Under the pieces are notes generated by a model. That model made no database searches. It saw only the letters and a list, made by a program, of their open reading frames with translations, and was not told where the DNA came from. The position numbers were made by a program, and so were the translations under genes. A DNA stretch of 64,000 bases from Persephonella atlantica. GTDB lineage: Bacteria; Aquificota; Aquificia; Aquificales; Hydrogenothermaceae. Shown one piece after another: positions 43,050 to 51,880 of this stretch. Within the stretch, counting starts at the first letter, position 1; each line of letters starts with the position of its first letter. The stretch is taken from NCBI RefSeq assembly GCF_016617615.1, contig NZ_JAACYA010000001.1, positions 806,001 through 870,000 on the forward strand, given 5' to 3'.

Positions 43050-43929
43050 CTTTTTCCTCCTTTTCTAAGGACAATCTTTTTTCTCTAATCTCAGATAAAA
43101 TCTCTATCAGTTTATCCTGATTTTCCTCTTCAATATATCTTTTAAGTTTTTCCATAGACTGGATAAATTTGTCTATTGTATGCAAAAGATTTTCTTTGTT
43201 TTCAATAAAAATGTCCTTCCATACGGTTGGAGAACTTGCGGCAATCCTTGTAAAATCTTTAAATCCGGCCCCCGGATACAGAAAAAGGTCTATACCTGTT
43301 TCTTTTGAAAGCTCTATCAGAGCATCAACAAGTGCAAATGCAACAGCATGAGGTAGATGGGAAACACTGGCAAAAACAAAATCATGGGTATAAGGATCCA
43401 TAACCTCAACTTTCGCACCTAAATCTGTCCAGAATTTTTCAATCTTTTTAGTGCTGTTATCTTCTTCATCTATTGTAAGTATCAGTTTTTTATTTCTGAA
43501 CAGTCCTACAACAGAGTTTTCTATACCTTCTTTTTCTGTTCCTGCAATAGGATGCGCTCCAACAAACTTCACAGGTTTTAGTATATCTTGAAGCTTCTTA
43601 ACAAGTTCCCCTTTAACACTTCCAACATCTGTAACTACTGTATCTTTCCTCAGATAAGGTTTTATCTGTTTTGCAACATTCTCAAAGGTTTTCACAGGGG
43701 TTGCTATAATAACAAGGTCTATCTCTTTCCATGGTATTTTTTTCAGGTCTGTAAATGCTTCATCTACAGCTTTCATCTCAATGGCTTTTTTCACTCTATC
43801 TTCAGACAGGTCAAATCCGTATATCTTTCCTTTATAACCGCTATTTTTCAAAGATACTGCAATAGAGCCTCCAATAAGTCCCAATCCTATAATCAGAATA
43901 TTCCTGAATCCTCCAAAATCCTTTTCCAA
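43042..43929 (-). CDS. tyrA: Prephenate dehydrogenase
   Basis: The 295-residue protein has the NAD site LIIGLGLIGGSIAVSL, the GAHPIAGTEKEGIENS block with the conserved His, and the SHLPHAVAFAL block. It makes 4-hydroxyphenylpyruvate for tyrosine. The TTG start at 43929 has GGGTG at 7 bp. There is no fused chorismate mutase domain. Confidence 0.93.
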   Translation of the reverse strand: MEKDFGGFRNILIIGLGLIGGSIAVSLKNSGYKGKIYGFDLSEDRVKKAIEMKAVDEAFTDLKKIPWKEIDLVIIATPVKTFENVAKQIKPYLRKDTVVTDVGSVKGELVKKLQDILKPVKFVGAHPIAGTEKEGIENSVVGLFRNKKLILTIDEEDNSTKKIEKFWTDLGAKVEVMDPYTHDFVFASVSHLPHAVAFALVDALIELSKETGIDLFLYPGAGFKDFTRIAASSPTVWKDIFIENKENLLHTIDKFIQSMEKLKRYIEEENQDKLIEILSEIREKRLSLEKEEKDV

Positions 43930-43941
43930 TTTACATCACCC

Positions 43942-44784
43942 TTATTTGATAAGTAAAACTGGAACAGGAGATTTATTAATTATGTAAGATGTGGTACTTC
44001 CTAATATAAGCTCTTTAATTCTGCTTTCTCCGTATGCTCCCATTGTTACAACGTCAATTTTTTCTCTGTTTTCTTTTATGTATTTTTCAATTTCTTCCTC
44101 TGGATATCCATATAAAAACTGAAGTTCATACTCTAAATTCATATGGCTTTCTAACAGCTCTTTTATATGCTCTTCTTTTCCTCCTGATTTCTCTTCAAGA
44201 ACAGAGATGACAGTAACTTTATCAATACTTAAATTTTTTGCAAAATCATTTAGATACTGGGCAGCATGGACAGATTTTTCTCTACCATCAAAAGCGAGAA
44301 TTATTCTCTTAATTTCTTTAAATTTGTTTGTAGTAATCATCACAGGACATTTTGACTTTCTTGCAACTGCCTCAGATGTAGAACCTAAAAACAGTGGAGC
44401 AAATTTATTGTGCATACCTGTTTTTCCTACTATTAGCAGGTCTTCAGGGTCTGTCATATCAACAAGTTCATTTGCAACAATACCAAAAGTCTGGGCAATA
44501 GAGCAGTCTCCTCCTCTTTCTCTGCATTTTTTCGCAAATTCGTTTAGTATAGCTCTACCCCTTTCATCAAGCACTTCTTTTAGTTTTGGCGTGATGTCCG
44601 CATAAGTGGTAAAACCAAGAGCACCTGCTAAATCTTCAACGAAAGGCGTTTCTAAAAGCCTTATGTCAACGATATGAACGCCAACAACAGGTTTCTTTAA
44701 CTTTACAGAAAGATAAATACCATAATCTGCCGCAACCCATGAACTGTCTGAACCATCTAAACCAACAACAATTCTACCAATCAT
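43942..44784 (-). CDS. Tandem universal stress protein
   Basis: The 280-residue protein has two UspA domains. The first has VGLDGSDSS and VGKTGMHNKFAPLFLGSTSEAVARKSKCPVMI, with the G-2x-G-9x-G(S/T) ATP-binding loop; the second has LAFDGREKS and a more degenerate loop (GAYGESRIKELILGSTTSYIINKSPVPVLL). It is probably a nucleotide-binding stress protein. It starts 2 bp after the CDF gene. Confidence 0.9.
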   Translation of the reverse strand: MIGRIVVGLDGSDSSWVAADYGIYLSVKLKKPVVGVHIVDIRLLETPFVEDLAGALGFTTYADITPKLKEVLDERGRAILNEFAKKCRERGGDCSIAQTFGIVANELVDMTDPEDLLIVGKTGMHNKFAPLFLGSTSEAVARKSKCPVMITTNKFKEIKRIILAFDGREKSVHAAQYLNDFAKNLSIDKVTVISVLEEKSGGKEEHIKELLESHMNLEYELQFLYGYPEEEIEKYIKENREKIDVVTMGAYGESRIKELILGSTTSYIINKSPVPVLLIK

Positions 44785-44786
44785 CT

Positions 44787-45992
44787 TTATTTCTCCTTAA
44801 CTTTTTTATTAAATTCGTTGTAAGACCTTACTATCTCATTAAGCGCTTTCTCAAAATCCCTCTCTTCAGTTTCCCACACCATTACTCCAGCTCTTGCGAG
44901 TTTCCATCTAACCTCAAATTCCTCAGGATGGTTGGCAGACACAACAATATCTACATTTATCTTCGAAAGTATATCCCCTGTTTCTTTTTCGTCTGGCTGA
45001 ACTTCCAGAGGATTATTTACTTGTATTTTACCTTCATCTGATATATCTACAATCACAATCTGGGAAGCAGTTCTGAAATCTTTTATACTCCTATTTTCAT
45101 CGACTAAAAATGCTATTCTAAGACCTTTCTGTCTCACAGGTTCGTAATGTATAAAAACAGAATCAATATTTGGAATTTCTTCCTTTATCTTTTTCTCAAT
45201 CTCATCAACTATCCTGTGGGTTTCCCGGAGGGAGAAATTATGTAAAAGAAGCTCAATATCAAGAAACTTGAAACTACCTGCAACCCTTCCCCTTATATGC
45301 TTGATATCAACAACAGCAGGATGTGAATAAATTATTTTCTTTATTTTTTCCATCTCTTCTTTTTCAAGGGATACATCAAGAAGTACCTTCATACCTGAGC
45401 TGAAAATCTCCCATCCACTGTAAAAAACAAACAGAGAAACAACTGCAGCTGCATATCTGTCAAGGTCGTATCCCATATATGTTCCAATCAAACCTGCAAT
45501 AACAACAACAGAAGACATAAAGTCTGCCCATATGTGCTGGGCATCTGCTAAAAGTGCAGGAGAGTTGAGTTTCTTTGCTGCCTTAAGTTCAAATCTTGAA
45601 TAAACAAATGTTGAAATCATCGCTACTATCATAACAATAATAGCCAGTTCTGTATGCTGTATTTCTCTTTCTCTCTCAGAAAAAAAAGCTTCCCTCAAAA
45701 TCTCGTAGGCAGCAAAAAACAAAAAGAAAGATATAACCACAGAAGCAATATTTTCTAACTTATAAAGACCATAAGGATACTCTGAACTTTTTTTAGCAGA
45801 CAATTTGACACTGATCAGTGAAACTACAGAAGCCACAAGATCTGAAAAAGAATGAACAGCTTCAGCCATAAGTGCAAGGGAACCTGTAAAAACAGCAAAT
45901 ATAAACTTAAGTACGGTAAGAGTTGAGTTTAGTATAAGAGAGCCTAAAGCCCATCTTTCTTTTGCTGTTTGATTATTTGATTTTTCAATCAT
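44787..45992 (-). CDS. Cation diffusion facilitator with C-terminal NifX-like domain
   Basis: The 401-residue protein has six membrane segments, with H47SFSD51 in TM2 and H153IWAD157 in TM5 forming the Zn/Fe/Co transport site, followed by a cytoplasmic CDF domain (IKHIRGRVAGSFKFLDIELLLHNFSL). Residues ~300-395 (GLRIAFLV..., VVSANHPEEFEVRWKLARAGVMVWETEE) match a dinitrogenase iron-molybdenum cofactor-binding (NifX/NafY-like) fold, an uncommon fusion. The stop of carA overlaps its start (ATGA). Confidence 0.85.
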   Translation of the reverse strand: MIEKSNNQTAKERWALGSLILNSTLTVLKFIFAVFTGSLALMAEAVHSFSDLVASVVSLISVKLSAKKSSEYPYGLYKLENIASVVISFFLFFAAYEILREAFFSEREREIQHTELAIIVMIVAMISTFVYSRFELKAAKKLNSPALLADAQHIWADFMSSVVVIAGLIGTYMGYDLDRYAAAVVSLFVFYSGWEIFSSGMKVLLDVSLEKEEMEKIKKIIYSHPAVVDIKHIRGRVAGSFKFLDIELLLHNFSLRETHRIVDEIEKKIKEEIPNIDSVFIHYEPVRQKGLRIAFLVDENRSIKDFRTASQIVIVDISDEGKIQVNNPLEVQPDEKETGDILSKINVDIVVSANHPEEFEVRWKLARAGVMVWETEERDFEKALNEIVRSYNEFNKKVKEK

Positions 45993-47122
45993 CTATTCTT
46001 ACATTCCTCTATCAACCTGACAAAATCGTCGAAAATATGGTTTGAATCGTGGGGACCAGGTGACGCTTCAGGATGGTGCTGTATAGAAAATGCAGGTCTG
46101 TCAGTAAGACGGATGCCTTCAATAGTATCGTCGTTAAGGTTTATATGTGTAATCTCCACATGGGAAGGGAGACTGTCCGGATCTGTTGCGTAGTTATGAT
46201 TCTGGGCAGTTATCTCAACTTTTCCTGTCCTCAGGTCTTTTACCGGATGATTACCTCCATGATGACCAAACTCTAACTTATAAGTTTTACCACCGATAGC
46301 CCATGAGAGAAGCTGATGACCTAAACATATACCAAACATAGGAATGTCTGAAGAAAGGAGTTTTTTAATCTGCTCTATCTGGTACTGAAGTATTGCTGGG
46401 TCTCCGGGACCGTTGGAGAGAAAAATTCCGTCAGGTTTAAACTTTAATACCTCTTCAGCTGAAATATTTGATGGAAAGCATACAAGTTCCATACCTCTGT
46501 CAGCCATAAGTCTCAGGATATTCCTTTTCACGCCATAATCTATAACAGCTACTGTGTACTTTTTCTCATTTATCTTTCTGTAACCTTCAGGCCATCTCCA
46601 CGTTCCCTCATTCCATCTGTATACCTCTCTGTGACTAACCTGAGATACCAAATCAAGCTCTGAAATATCAGGGATGTTCCTTGCCCTTTTGACAGCTTCG
46701 GCAGGGGAAATCTCACCTATATGTATGTACCCTTTCATCACACCATATTTTCTTATTATCCTTACTAAAGCCCTTGTATCTATACCACAGACTCCTATTA
46801 CTCCACTTTCATCAAGATACTCCTGAAGAGTTTTTTCTGCTCTCCAGTTTGATGCTATTGAAGATAAATCTTTTATTACGAAGCCGTTAACGTGTACTTT
46901 TTCAGATTCTAAATCTTCAAAGTTAACACCATAATTTCCAACTTCAGAAGGTGTCATAACAACAATCTGTCCCTTGTAGGACGGGTCTGTCAGTATTTCC
47001 TGATAACCAGTCATTGATGTATTAAATATAACCTCTCCTCCGGTCTCTTTTTTGCTAAAACCAGAAAAAGCATATCCATAAAAAAAATGCCCATCTTCCA
47101 GTGCTAAAATAGCCTTTTCCAT
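45989..47122 (-). CDS. carA: Carbamoyl-phosphate synthase small subunit
   Basis: The 377-residue protein has an N-terminal CarA domain and a glutamine amidotransferase domain with the FGICLGHQ Cys and HHPEASPGP His-Glu. It supplies ammonia to CarB for arginine and pyrimidine synthesis; carB is not in the window. ATG 47122 is chosen (GGGAG at 6 bp); TTG 47134 is an alternative. Confidence 0.96.
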   Translation of the reverse strand: MEKAILALEDGHFFYGYAFSGFSKKETGGEVIFNTSMTGYQEILTDPSYKGQIVVMTPSEVGNYGVNFEDLESEKVHVNGFVIKDLSSIASNWRAEKTLQEYLDESGVIGVCGIDTRALVRIIRKYGVMKGYIHIGEISPAEAVKRARNIPDISELDLVSQVSHREVYRWNEGTWRWPEGYRKINEKKYTVAVIDYGVKRNILRLMADRGMELVCFPSNISAEEVLKFKPDGIFLSNGPGDPAILQYQIEQIKKLLSSDIPMFGICLGHQLLSWAIGGKTYKLEFGHHGGNHPVKDLRTGKVEITAQNHNYATDPDSLPSHVEITHINLNDDTIEGIRLTDRPAFSIQHHPEASPGPHDSNHIFDDFVRLIEECKNR

Positions 47123-47208
47123 ATTAACTCCCAATGCATTAGGATTTAAAATATTTTATCAGATATTGATTAACATAAACCAGACATAAATTTAAGATAG
47201 GGGTAAAA

Positions 47209-48030
47209 ATGGAAAAACTGAAATCTTTTGCAAAGGTAAACATAGGTCTGTGGATTACAGGAAAAAGAGCTGATGGATATCACGAGATATATACTGTATT
47301 CCACACAATATCGCTGCACGACGATATAACTGTAAGGTACTCTCCTTCAACAAGGGTTATCACCTATCCTTACAGTATAAGTCAGGAAGAGAACATAGTA
47401 TTCAAGACTCTCAAAAGATTTGAAGAATGGACAGGAATACAGCCAGAAGTGGAAGTTCAGATACACAAGAAAATCCCTTTAGGGGCTGGACTGGGCGGTG
47501 GAAGCTCAAATGCAGCAGTTGTTTTAAAATATATCAATAATCTTTATAAGAATCCCTTATCTGAAGGAGAAATATTTGAGCTTGCCCAGAGTTTAGGAGC
47601 AGATGTCCCTTTCTTTCTAAAAGGGGGAATGGCTGTTGGAGAAGGAATTGGAGATAAACTGAGATTTTTAGACAGAAGGTTTAATGAAAAAATATTTATT
47701 GTGTATCCAGATGTTCAGATATCTTCAGGAGAAATTTACAGAAAGGTAACCCCAGAGATGTTGACAAAAAAGGAAGATATTCATATAATAGATAGTCTGT
47801 TAGATGATTTTGAAAAGTTATTTGAGAAGGCAGAGAATACGCTTGGAAAGATAGTGGAAGAAGACTTTCCAGAGGTTAAAGAGGTGTTAAACACTCTAAA
47901 GTTTTTTGGATACAGACCTCTGGTAAGCGGCAGTGGGAGCAGTGTCTTTACAGTTGGTGAGCCTGCTCCAAAGCTAAGGAAAGTTTGTGACATCAAGGGC
48001 TGGAGACTTATAGAAACTACCCTTTTATAG
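47209..48030 (+). CDS. ispE: 4-diphosphocytidyl-2-C-methyl-D-erythritol kinase
   Basis: The 273-residue protein is a GHMP kinase with the PLGAGLGGGSSNAA motif and the SFAKVN start, acting in the MEP isoprenoid pathway. The C-terminal SGSGSSVF motif is present. A GGGG site precedes the ATG. It is followed 5 bp later by the tRNA. Confidence 0.95.
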   Translation: MEKLKSFAKVNIGLWITGKRADGYHEIYTVFHTISLHDDITVRYSPSTRVITYPYSISQEENIVFKTLKRFEEWTGIQPEVEVQIHKKIPLGAGLGGGSSNAAVVLKYINNLYKNPLSEGEIFELAQSLGADVPFFLKGGMAVGEGIGDKLRFLDRRFNEKIFIVYPDVQISSGEIYRKVTPEMLTKKEDIHIIDSLLDDFEKLFEKAENTLGKIVEEDFPEVKEVLNTLKFFGYRPLVSGSGSSVFTVGEPAPKLRKVCDIKGWRLIETTLL

Positions 48031-48034
48031 ATAC

Positions 48035-48110
48035 TGGGGAGTAGTTCAGCTGGCAGAACACCGGTCTTTGGAACCGGGTGTCGCAGGTTCGAGTCCTGCC
48101 TCCCCAGCCA
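48035..48110 (+). tRNA. tRNA-Gln (UUG anticodon)
   Basis: A cloverleaf is readable: acceptor stem TGGGGAG/CTCCCCA, D stem GTTC/GAAC, anticodon stem CCGGT/ACCGG with loop CTTTGGA (anticodon TTG, decoding CAA), T stem GCAGG/CCTGC with loop TTCGAGT, and CCA encoded at 48108-48110. It sits between ispE and prs and is probably cotranscribed with them. Confidence 0.96.
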
Positions 48111-48146
48111 TTTTCACAAAACCATTAAATAAATGGAGGTAAATTT

Positions 48147-49082
48147 TTGAGTAAACATTTAAAACTCATCAGTGGTAATGCAAACTTAGAGTTTGCACAT
48201 AAGGTTGCCCAGTACCTCCATACCTCTCTTGTTGATACACTTGTGACAAGATTTTCGGATGGTGAGATAAGAGTTCAGATAAAAGAGAACGTCAGAGGAG
48301 CAGATGTATTTGTGATACAATCTCTAACATCTCCAGTGAACGACCACATAATGGAACTTCTCCTTATACTTGATGCCCTTAAAAGATCTTCAACCCACAG
48401 GATAACAGCAGTAATCCCTTACTTTGCATATGCAAGGCAGGACAGGAAAGACAGGCCAAGAGTTCCTATATCAGCGAGACTGCTGGCTGACCTTATCCAG
48501 AAAGCAGGAGCAGACAGGGTTCTGACTGTTGACCTTCATTCTGCACAGATACAGGGATTTTTTGACTGTCCTGTTGATAATCTCTATGCATTACCTGTTA
48601 TACTGGACTATCTGAAAAAGAAAAACTTAGACAACATGGTTGTAGTATCTCCAGATGCAGGTGGAGTAGAAAGGGCAAGAATGCTTGCCAACAGACTGGG
48701 TGCAAGCCTTGCTATAATCTACAAAAAAAGACCTGCACCAAATGTCGTTGAAACATTAGACGTAATTGGTGATATAGAAGGAAAAAATGCAATCATTATA
48801 GACGATATTATAGACACAGCAGGCACAATTGTTGCAGCAGCAAATATGCTGAAAGAAAAAGGAGCAAAATCAGTTATTGCAGCCTGCACGCACCCTGTAT
48901 TCTCTGGACCTGCAGTTGAAAGACTGACAAACTCAGAGATAGAAGAAGTTATAGTAACAGACAGCATACCCACAACAGATAAAGAGTTTGACAAACTGAC
49001 TGTTTTATCTATATCTGAGCTAGTAGGGGAAGCCATAAAAAGAATTAATATAGAAAGCTCTGTAAGTTCACTGTTTGTATAA
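48147..49082 (+). CDS. prs: Ribose-phosphate pyrophosphokinase
   Basis: The 311-residue protein has the DLHSAQIQGFFD region, the PRPP loop IIDDIIDTAGTI, and the RQDRKDRPR flexible loop. It makes PRPP for nucleotide, His and Trp synthesis. It starts at TTG 48147 with GGAGGT upstream. Confidence 0.95.
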   Translation: MSKHLKLISGNANLEFAHKVAQYLHTSLVDTLVTRFSDGEIRVQIKENVRGADVFVIQSLTSPVNDHIMELLLILDALKRSSTHRITAVIPYFAYARQDRKDRPRVPISARLLADLIQKAGADRVLTVDLHSAQIQGFFDCPVDNLYALPVILDYLKKKNLDNMVVVSPDAGGVERARMLANRLGASLAIIYKKRPAPNVVETLDVIGDIEGKNAIIIDDIIDTAGTIVAAANMLKEKGAKSVIAACTHPVFSGPAVERLTNSEIEEVIVTDSIPTTDKEFDKLTVLSISELVGEAIKRINIESSVSSLFV

Positions 49083-49098
49083 GGAGGTATGAAAAACT

Positions 49099-49698
49099 AT
49101 GATTCAGAGAATTGAATGGAAGGCCCTGCCAAGAACACCAGGTAAAAAAAGCGAGGTAAAAGCTTACAGAAAAAAAGGATACATACCTGTTGAAGTTTAC
49201 GGAAAAGGTCATGAAAATGCACACGCTTACATATACTGGAAAGACCTTGCAGGCAGACCATCGGGAATGTTCCTGATAGACCTGAAGATAGAAGGAGAGG
49301 AAGAACCGAGGGTATGTATACTGAAAGATATTCAGTACAACTATCTTGGAGACCAGCCTATACATGTTGACCTTTATGAGGTAACCTTTGGAGTAGAGCT
49401 GGATGTTGAAGTACCTGTTGAAGTAGTTGGAAAACCAAAAGGGTTAGAAGTTGGAGGAATACTGGAAAAACCTCTGCACACAGTTGTTGTTAGAACTGTT
49501 CCAAGAAAAATACCAGAAAAAATCGTTGTTGATGTATCTGGTCTTGACGTTGGAGATGTTCTTCACGTTAGAGACATCGTACCTCCTGAAGGTGTCAGAA
49601 TAATGACCCCTGGAGACGAAGTCGTTGCTGTTGTTCTGGAACCTGAGGTAGAAGAAGTTGTAGAGGAAACAGAAGAAGAGACAGCAGAAACAACCTGA
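49099..49698 (+). CDS. rplY: 50S ribosomal protein L25 (CTC form)
   Basis: The 199-residue protein has the L25 N-terminal domain and the C-terminal TL5/CTC domain (VEVVGKPKGLEVGGILEKPLHTV), ending in a Glu-rich tail. It binds 5S rRNA. GGAGGT lies upstream of the ATG at 49099. Confidence 0.95.
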   Translation: MIQRIEWKALPRTPGKKSEVKAYRKKGYIPVEVYGKGHENAHAYIYWKDLAGRPSGMFLIDLKIEGEEEPRVCILKDIQYNYLGDQPIHVDLYEVTFGVELDVEVPVEVVGKPKGLEVGGILEKPLHTVVVRTVPRKIPEKIVVDVSGLDVGDVLHVRDIVPPEGVRIMTPGDEVVAVVLEPEVEEVVEETEEETAETT

Positions 49699-49701
49699 TA
49701 G

Positions 49702-50271
49702 ATGATAAAAGCAGTTATTGGTCTTGGAAACCCTGGTAAACAATATGAAAAAACCCGCCACAACATCGGTTTCATGGTAGCCGATGCTGTGGTTTCTCAT
49801 TTAAAGTGCAGTAAAAAGTATATAGAAAAATCATTCTCCCATATATACGAATGCCACGATCATGACGTTATTGTTGCAAAGCCTCAAACATATATGAACA
49901 ATAGTGGTATTGCCGTTAAAAACCTGATTGAAGATTATAAACTCAGCCCCGATGAGATACTTGTTATATATGACGATTTAGATCTGCCGCTGGGAACTGT
50001 AAAACTGAGGAAGAAAGGCTCAAGTGGTGGACATAGAGGATTACAGTCTATCATACAGGAACTGAAAACAGAGAGTTTTCCCAGACTAAGAATAGGAATA
50101 GGAAGACCGGAGAGAAAAGAACAGGTAGTTGAGTATGTTCTGTCTTCTTTTGATAAAAAAGAGCAGTTATTGGTTGAAAAGATAATTCAACATGGAGCAC
50201 AATGCGTACTTAATGTGTTAAAATATGGCATTGATAAGTCTATGAATTTTTGCAACCAAAAAATAGTATAA
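49702..50271 (+). CDS. pth: Peptidyl-tRNA hydrolase
   Basis: The 189-residue protein has GLGNPGKQYEKTRHNIGF with the catalytic His, the KPQTYMNNSG block and GSSGGHRGLQSI. It recycles peptidyl-tRNAs. It starts 3 bp after rplY. Confidence 0.96.
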   Translation: MIKAVIGLGNPGKQYEKTRHNIGFMVADAVVSHLKCSKKYIEKSFSHIYECHDHDVIVAKPQTYMNNSGIAVKNLIEDYKLSPDEILVIYDDLDLPLGTVKLRKKGSSGGHRGLQSIIQELKTESFPRLRIGIGRPERKEQVVEYVLSSFDKKEQLLVEKIIQHGAQCVLNVLKYGIDKSMNFCNQKIV

Positions 50272-50273
50272 AT

Positions 50274-50325
50274 CCTTGCTTCCAGGCGTAAGTCTGGAGG
50301 CTGATTGATAAAATCATCCATAAGG
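50274..50325 (+). promoter_or_regulatory. Structured leader upstream of rpsF
   Basis: The 64-bp gap before rpsF contains a hairpin CTTCCAG-GCGTAAGT-CTGGAGG (about 50279-50300) followed by a smaller one, TGATT-GATA-AATCA (about 50302-50315). Leaders before rpsF-ssb-rpsR often bind S6:S18 for autoregulation. The fit to that motif was not tested. Confidence 0.4.
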
Positions 50326-50335
50326 AGGTGCAGTC

Positions 50336-50677
50336 GTGCGTTATTACGAGCTTGTTTTTGTCCTGAAACCTACACTCTCTGAGGAAGAGCTCTCCTCAAA
50401 AGTGGAGAGTATCAAGAATCTTATCAGTTCCAATGGGGGAGAAATTTTTAACGAAGAAAAATGGGGGAGAAAAGAACTGGCATATCCCATCCAGAAATTT
50501 AACTCAGGATACTACTTTATTATTAACTTCAAAACAGAGAATTCAGAACTTCCAGGAAAATTAGAGTACAATCTGAGACTGGATGAGGATGTAATCAGAT
50601 TTTTGAATTTCAAGATAAGACCACCTAAACAAAAGGGAGAAAAAGAAAAGGTGGTTGAAGCAGCAGAAAAGGAGTAA
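50336..50677 (+). CDS. rpsF: 30S ribosomal protein S6
   Basis: The 113-residue protein matches S6: YYELVFVLKPTLSEEEL, GRKELAYPIQKFNSGYYFI. GTG start at 50336 with GGAGGTG upstream. First gene of the rpsF-ssb-rpsR-rplI run. Confidence 0.95.
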   Translation: MRYYELVFVLKPTLSEEELSSKVESIKNLISSNGGEIFNEEKWGRKELAYPIQKFNSGYYFIINFKTENSELPGKLEYNLRLDEDVIRFLNFKIRPPKQKGEKEKVVEAAEKE

Positions 50678-50680
50678 ATT

Positions 50681-51100
50681 ATGCTTAACAGAGTTTTTCT
50701 CATTGGAAGACTAACAAGAGATCCTGAGATAAGGTTTCTGCCCAGTGGACTGCAGGTAACAAGTTTTACTGTTGCAGTAAACAGACCTTACAGAACAAAA
50801 GGCAGTGATGAGTGGAAGGAAGAAACATACTTTTTTGACATTGAAGCATTCGGTATGCTTGCAGAAAGATTAGGAAAACAACTTGGAAAAGGTACACAGA
50901 TACTGATTGAAGGACAGCTTAGACAGGACAGATGGGAAACAGCATCTGGAGAAAAAAGGACAAAGGTAAAGGTTGTAGCAGACAGGGTAAGCATAATATC
51001 TGGAAAACAGTCTGAAAAGATAGAAGAAAAAGAAGAAACAGACCTTGACATATCTGCTGAACCAGAAGATTTTTCTTCTGATGAAGATGTTCCATTTTAA
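50681..51100 (+). CDS. ssb: Single-stranded DNA-binding protein
   Basis: The 139-residue protein has the OB fold ([25 protein letters not shown]) and the acidic C-terminal tip DEDVPF that binds partner proteins. The linker is short. It starts 3 bp after rpsF. Confidence 0.96.
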   Translation: MLNRVFLIGRLTRDPEIRFLPSGLQVTSFTVAVNRPYRTKGSDEWKEETYFFDIEAFGMLAERLGKQLGKGTQILIEGQLRQDRWETASGEKRTKVKVVADRVSIISGKQSEKIEEKEETDLDISAEPEDFSSDEDVPF

Positions 51101-51120
51101 AAAACAAGGAGGTAAAAAAA

Positions 51121-51369
51121 GTGACAAATAAAAATCCAACAGCTCAGAATAAACCATTCTTCCAAAAAAGGAAAAAATACTGCAAATTCTGTGCAGAAGG
51201 TAAGGAACCTTCTTACAGAGATGTTGAGTATCTCAGACAGTTTATCTCAGAAAGGGGAAAGATAATACCCAGAAGGATTTCTGGAACATGCGGAAGACAC
51301 CAGAGAAAACTAACTGTTGAAATAAAAAGGGCAAGACAACTGGCATTACTGCCATACGTAATAATGTAG
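51121..51369 (+). CDS. rpsR: 30S ribosomal protein S18
   Basis: The 82-residue protein has [33 protein letters not shown] and the basic [10 protein letters not shown] end typical of S18. It has a CxxC and a third Cys, as in zinc-type S18. GTG start at 51121 with GGAGG upstream. Confidence 0.95.
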   Translation: MTNKNPTAQNKPFFQKRKKYCKFCAEGKEPSYRDVEYLRQFISERGKIIPRRISGTCGRHQRKLTVEIKRARQLALLPYVIM

Positions 51370-51383
51370 GAGGTTGAGAGAGA

Positions 51384-51836
51384 ATGAAAGTTATACTGGC
51401 AAAAGATGTTGAAGGATGGGGAACAATAGGAGATATCATAGAGGTTAAAAGAGGTTTTGCAAGAAACTACCTGATACCTAAAGGACTTGCCTATGAGGCA
51501 ACAGACAGCAACATAAAGATGGTTCGGGAGATTCTCAGACAAAAGAGCAGAAAGTTAGAAAGGGAAAAGCAGAAAGCATTAGAAATAGCTGAAAAGCTAA
51601 AAGGATTAGAGATAGAGATTAAGAAACCTGTTGGAACAACAGGAAAGCTGTACGGCTCTGTTACAACATCTGATATTGCAGAGGCTTTAAAAGAAAAAGG
51701 AATAGAAGTAGAAAAGAAGAAGATAATGCTCAGAAGTCCCATAAGAAACATTGGAGCATACAACATCACTATCAGACTGCATCCTGAGGTCAGCGAAGTA
51801 ATAAAGGTTCATGTAATTCCCGAAAACATTGAGTGA
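51384..51836 (+). CDS. rplI: 50S ribosomal protein L9
   Basis: The 150-residue protein has the L9 N-terminal domain (MKVILAKDVEGWGTIGDIIEVKRGFARNYL), a long central helix and the C-terminal domain. The stop is followed by a terminator-like hairpin. Confidence 0.96.
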   Translation: MKVILAKDVEGWGTIGDIIEVKRGFARNYLIPKGLAYEATDSNIKMVREILRQKSRKLEREKQKALEIAEKLKGLEIEIKKPVGTTGKLYGSVTTSDIAEALKEKGIEVEKKKIMLRSPIRNIGAYNITIRLHPEVSEVIKVHVIPENIE

Positions 51837-51842
51837 TATTCA

Positions 51843-51866
51843 GGCCTGCTTTTGCAGGCCATTTTA
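51843..51866 (+). terminator. Terminator/attenuator hairpin between rplI and dnaB
   Basis: GGCCTGC-TTTT-GCAGGCC (51843-51860) followed by ATTTTA forms a strong hairpin between rplI and dnaB. The U-run is weak, so partial termination or attenuation is likely. Confidence 0.6.
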
Positions 51867-51880
51867 CATATGGTGAATCT

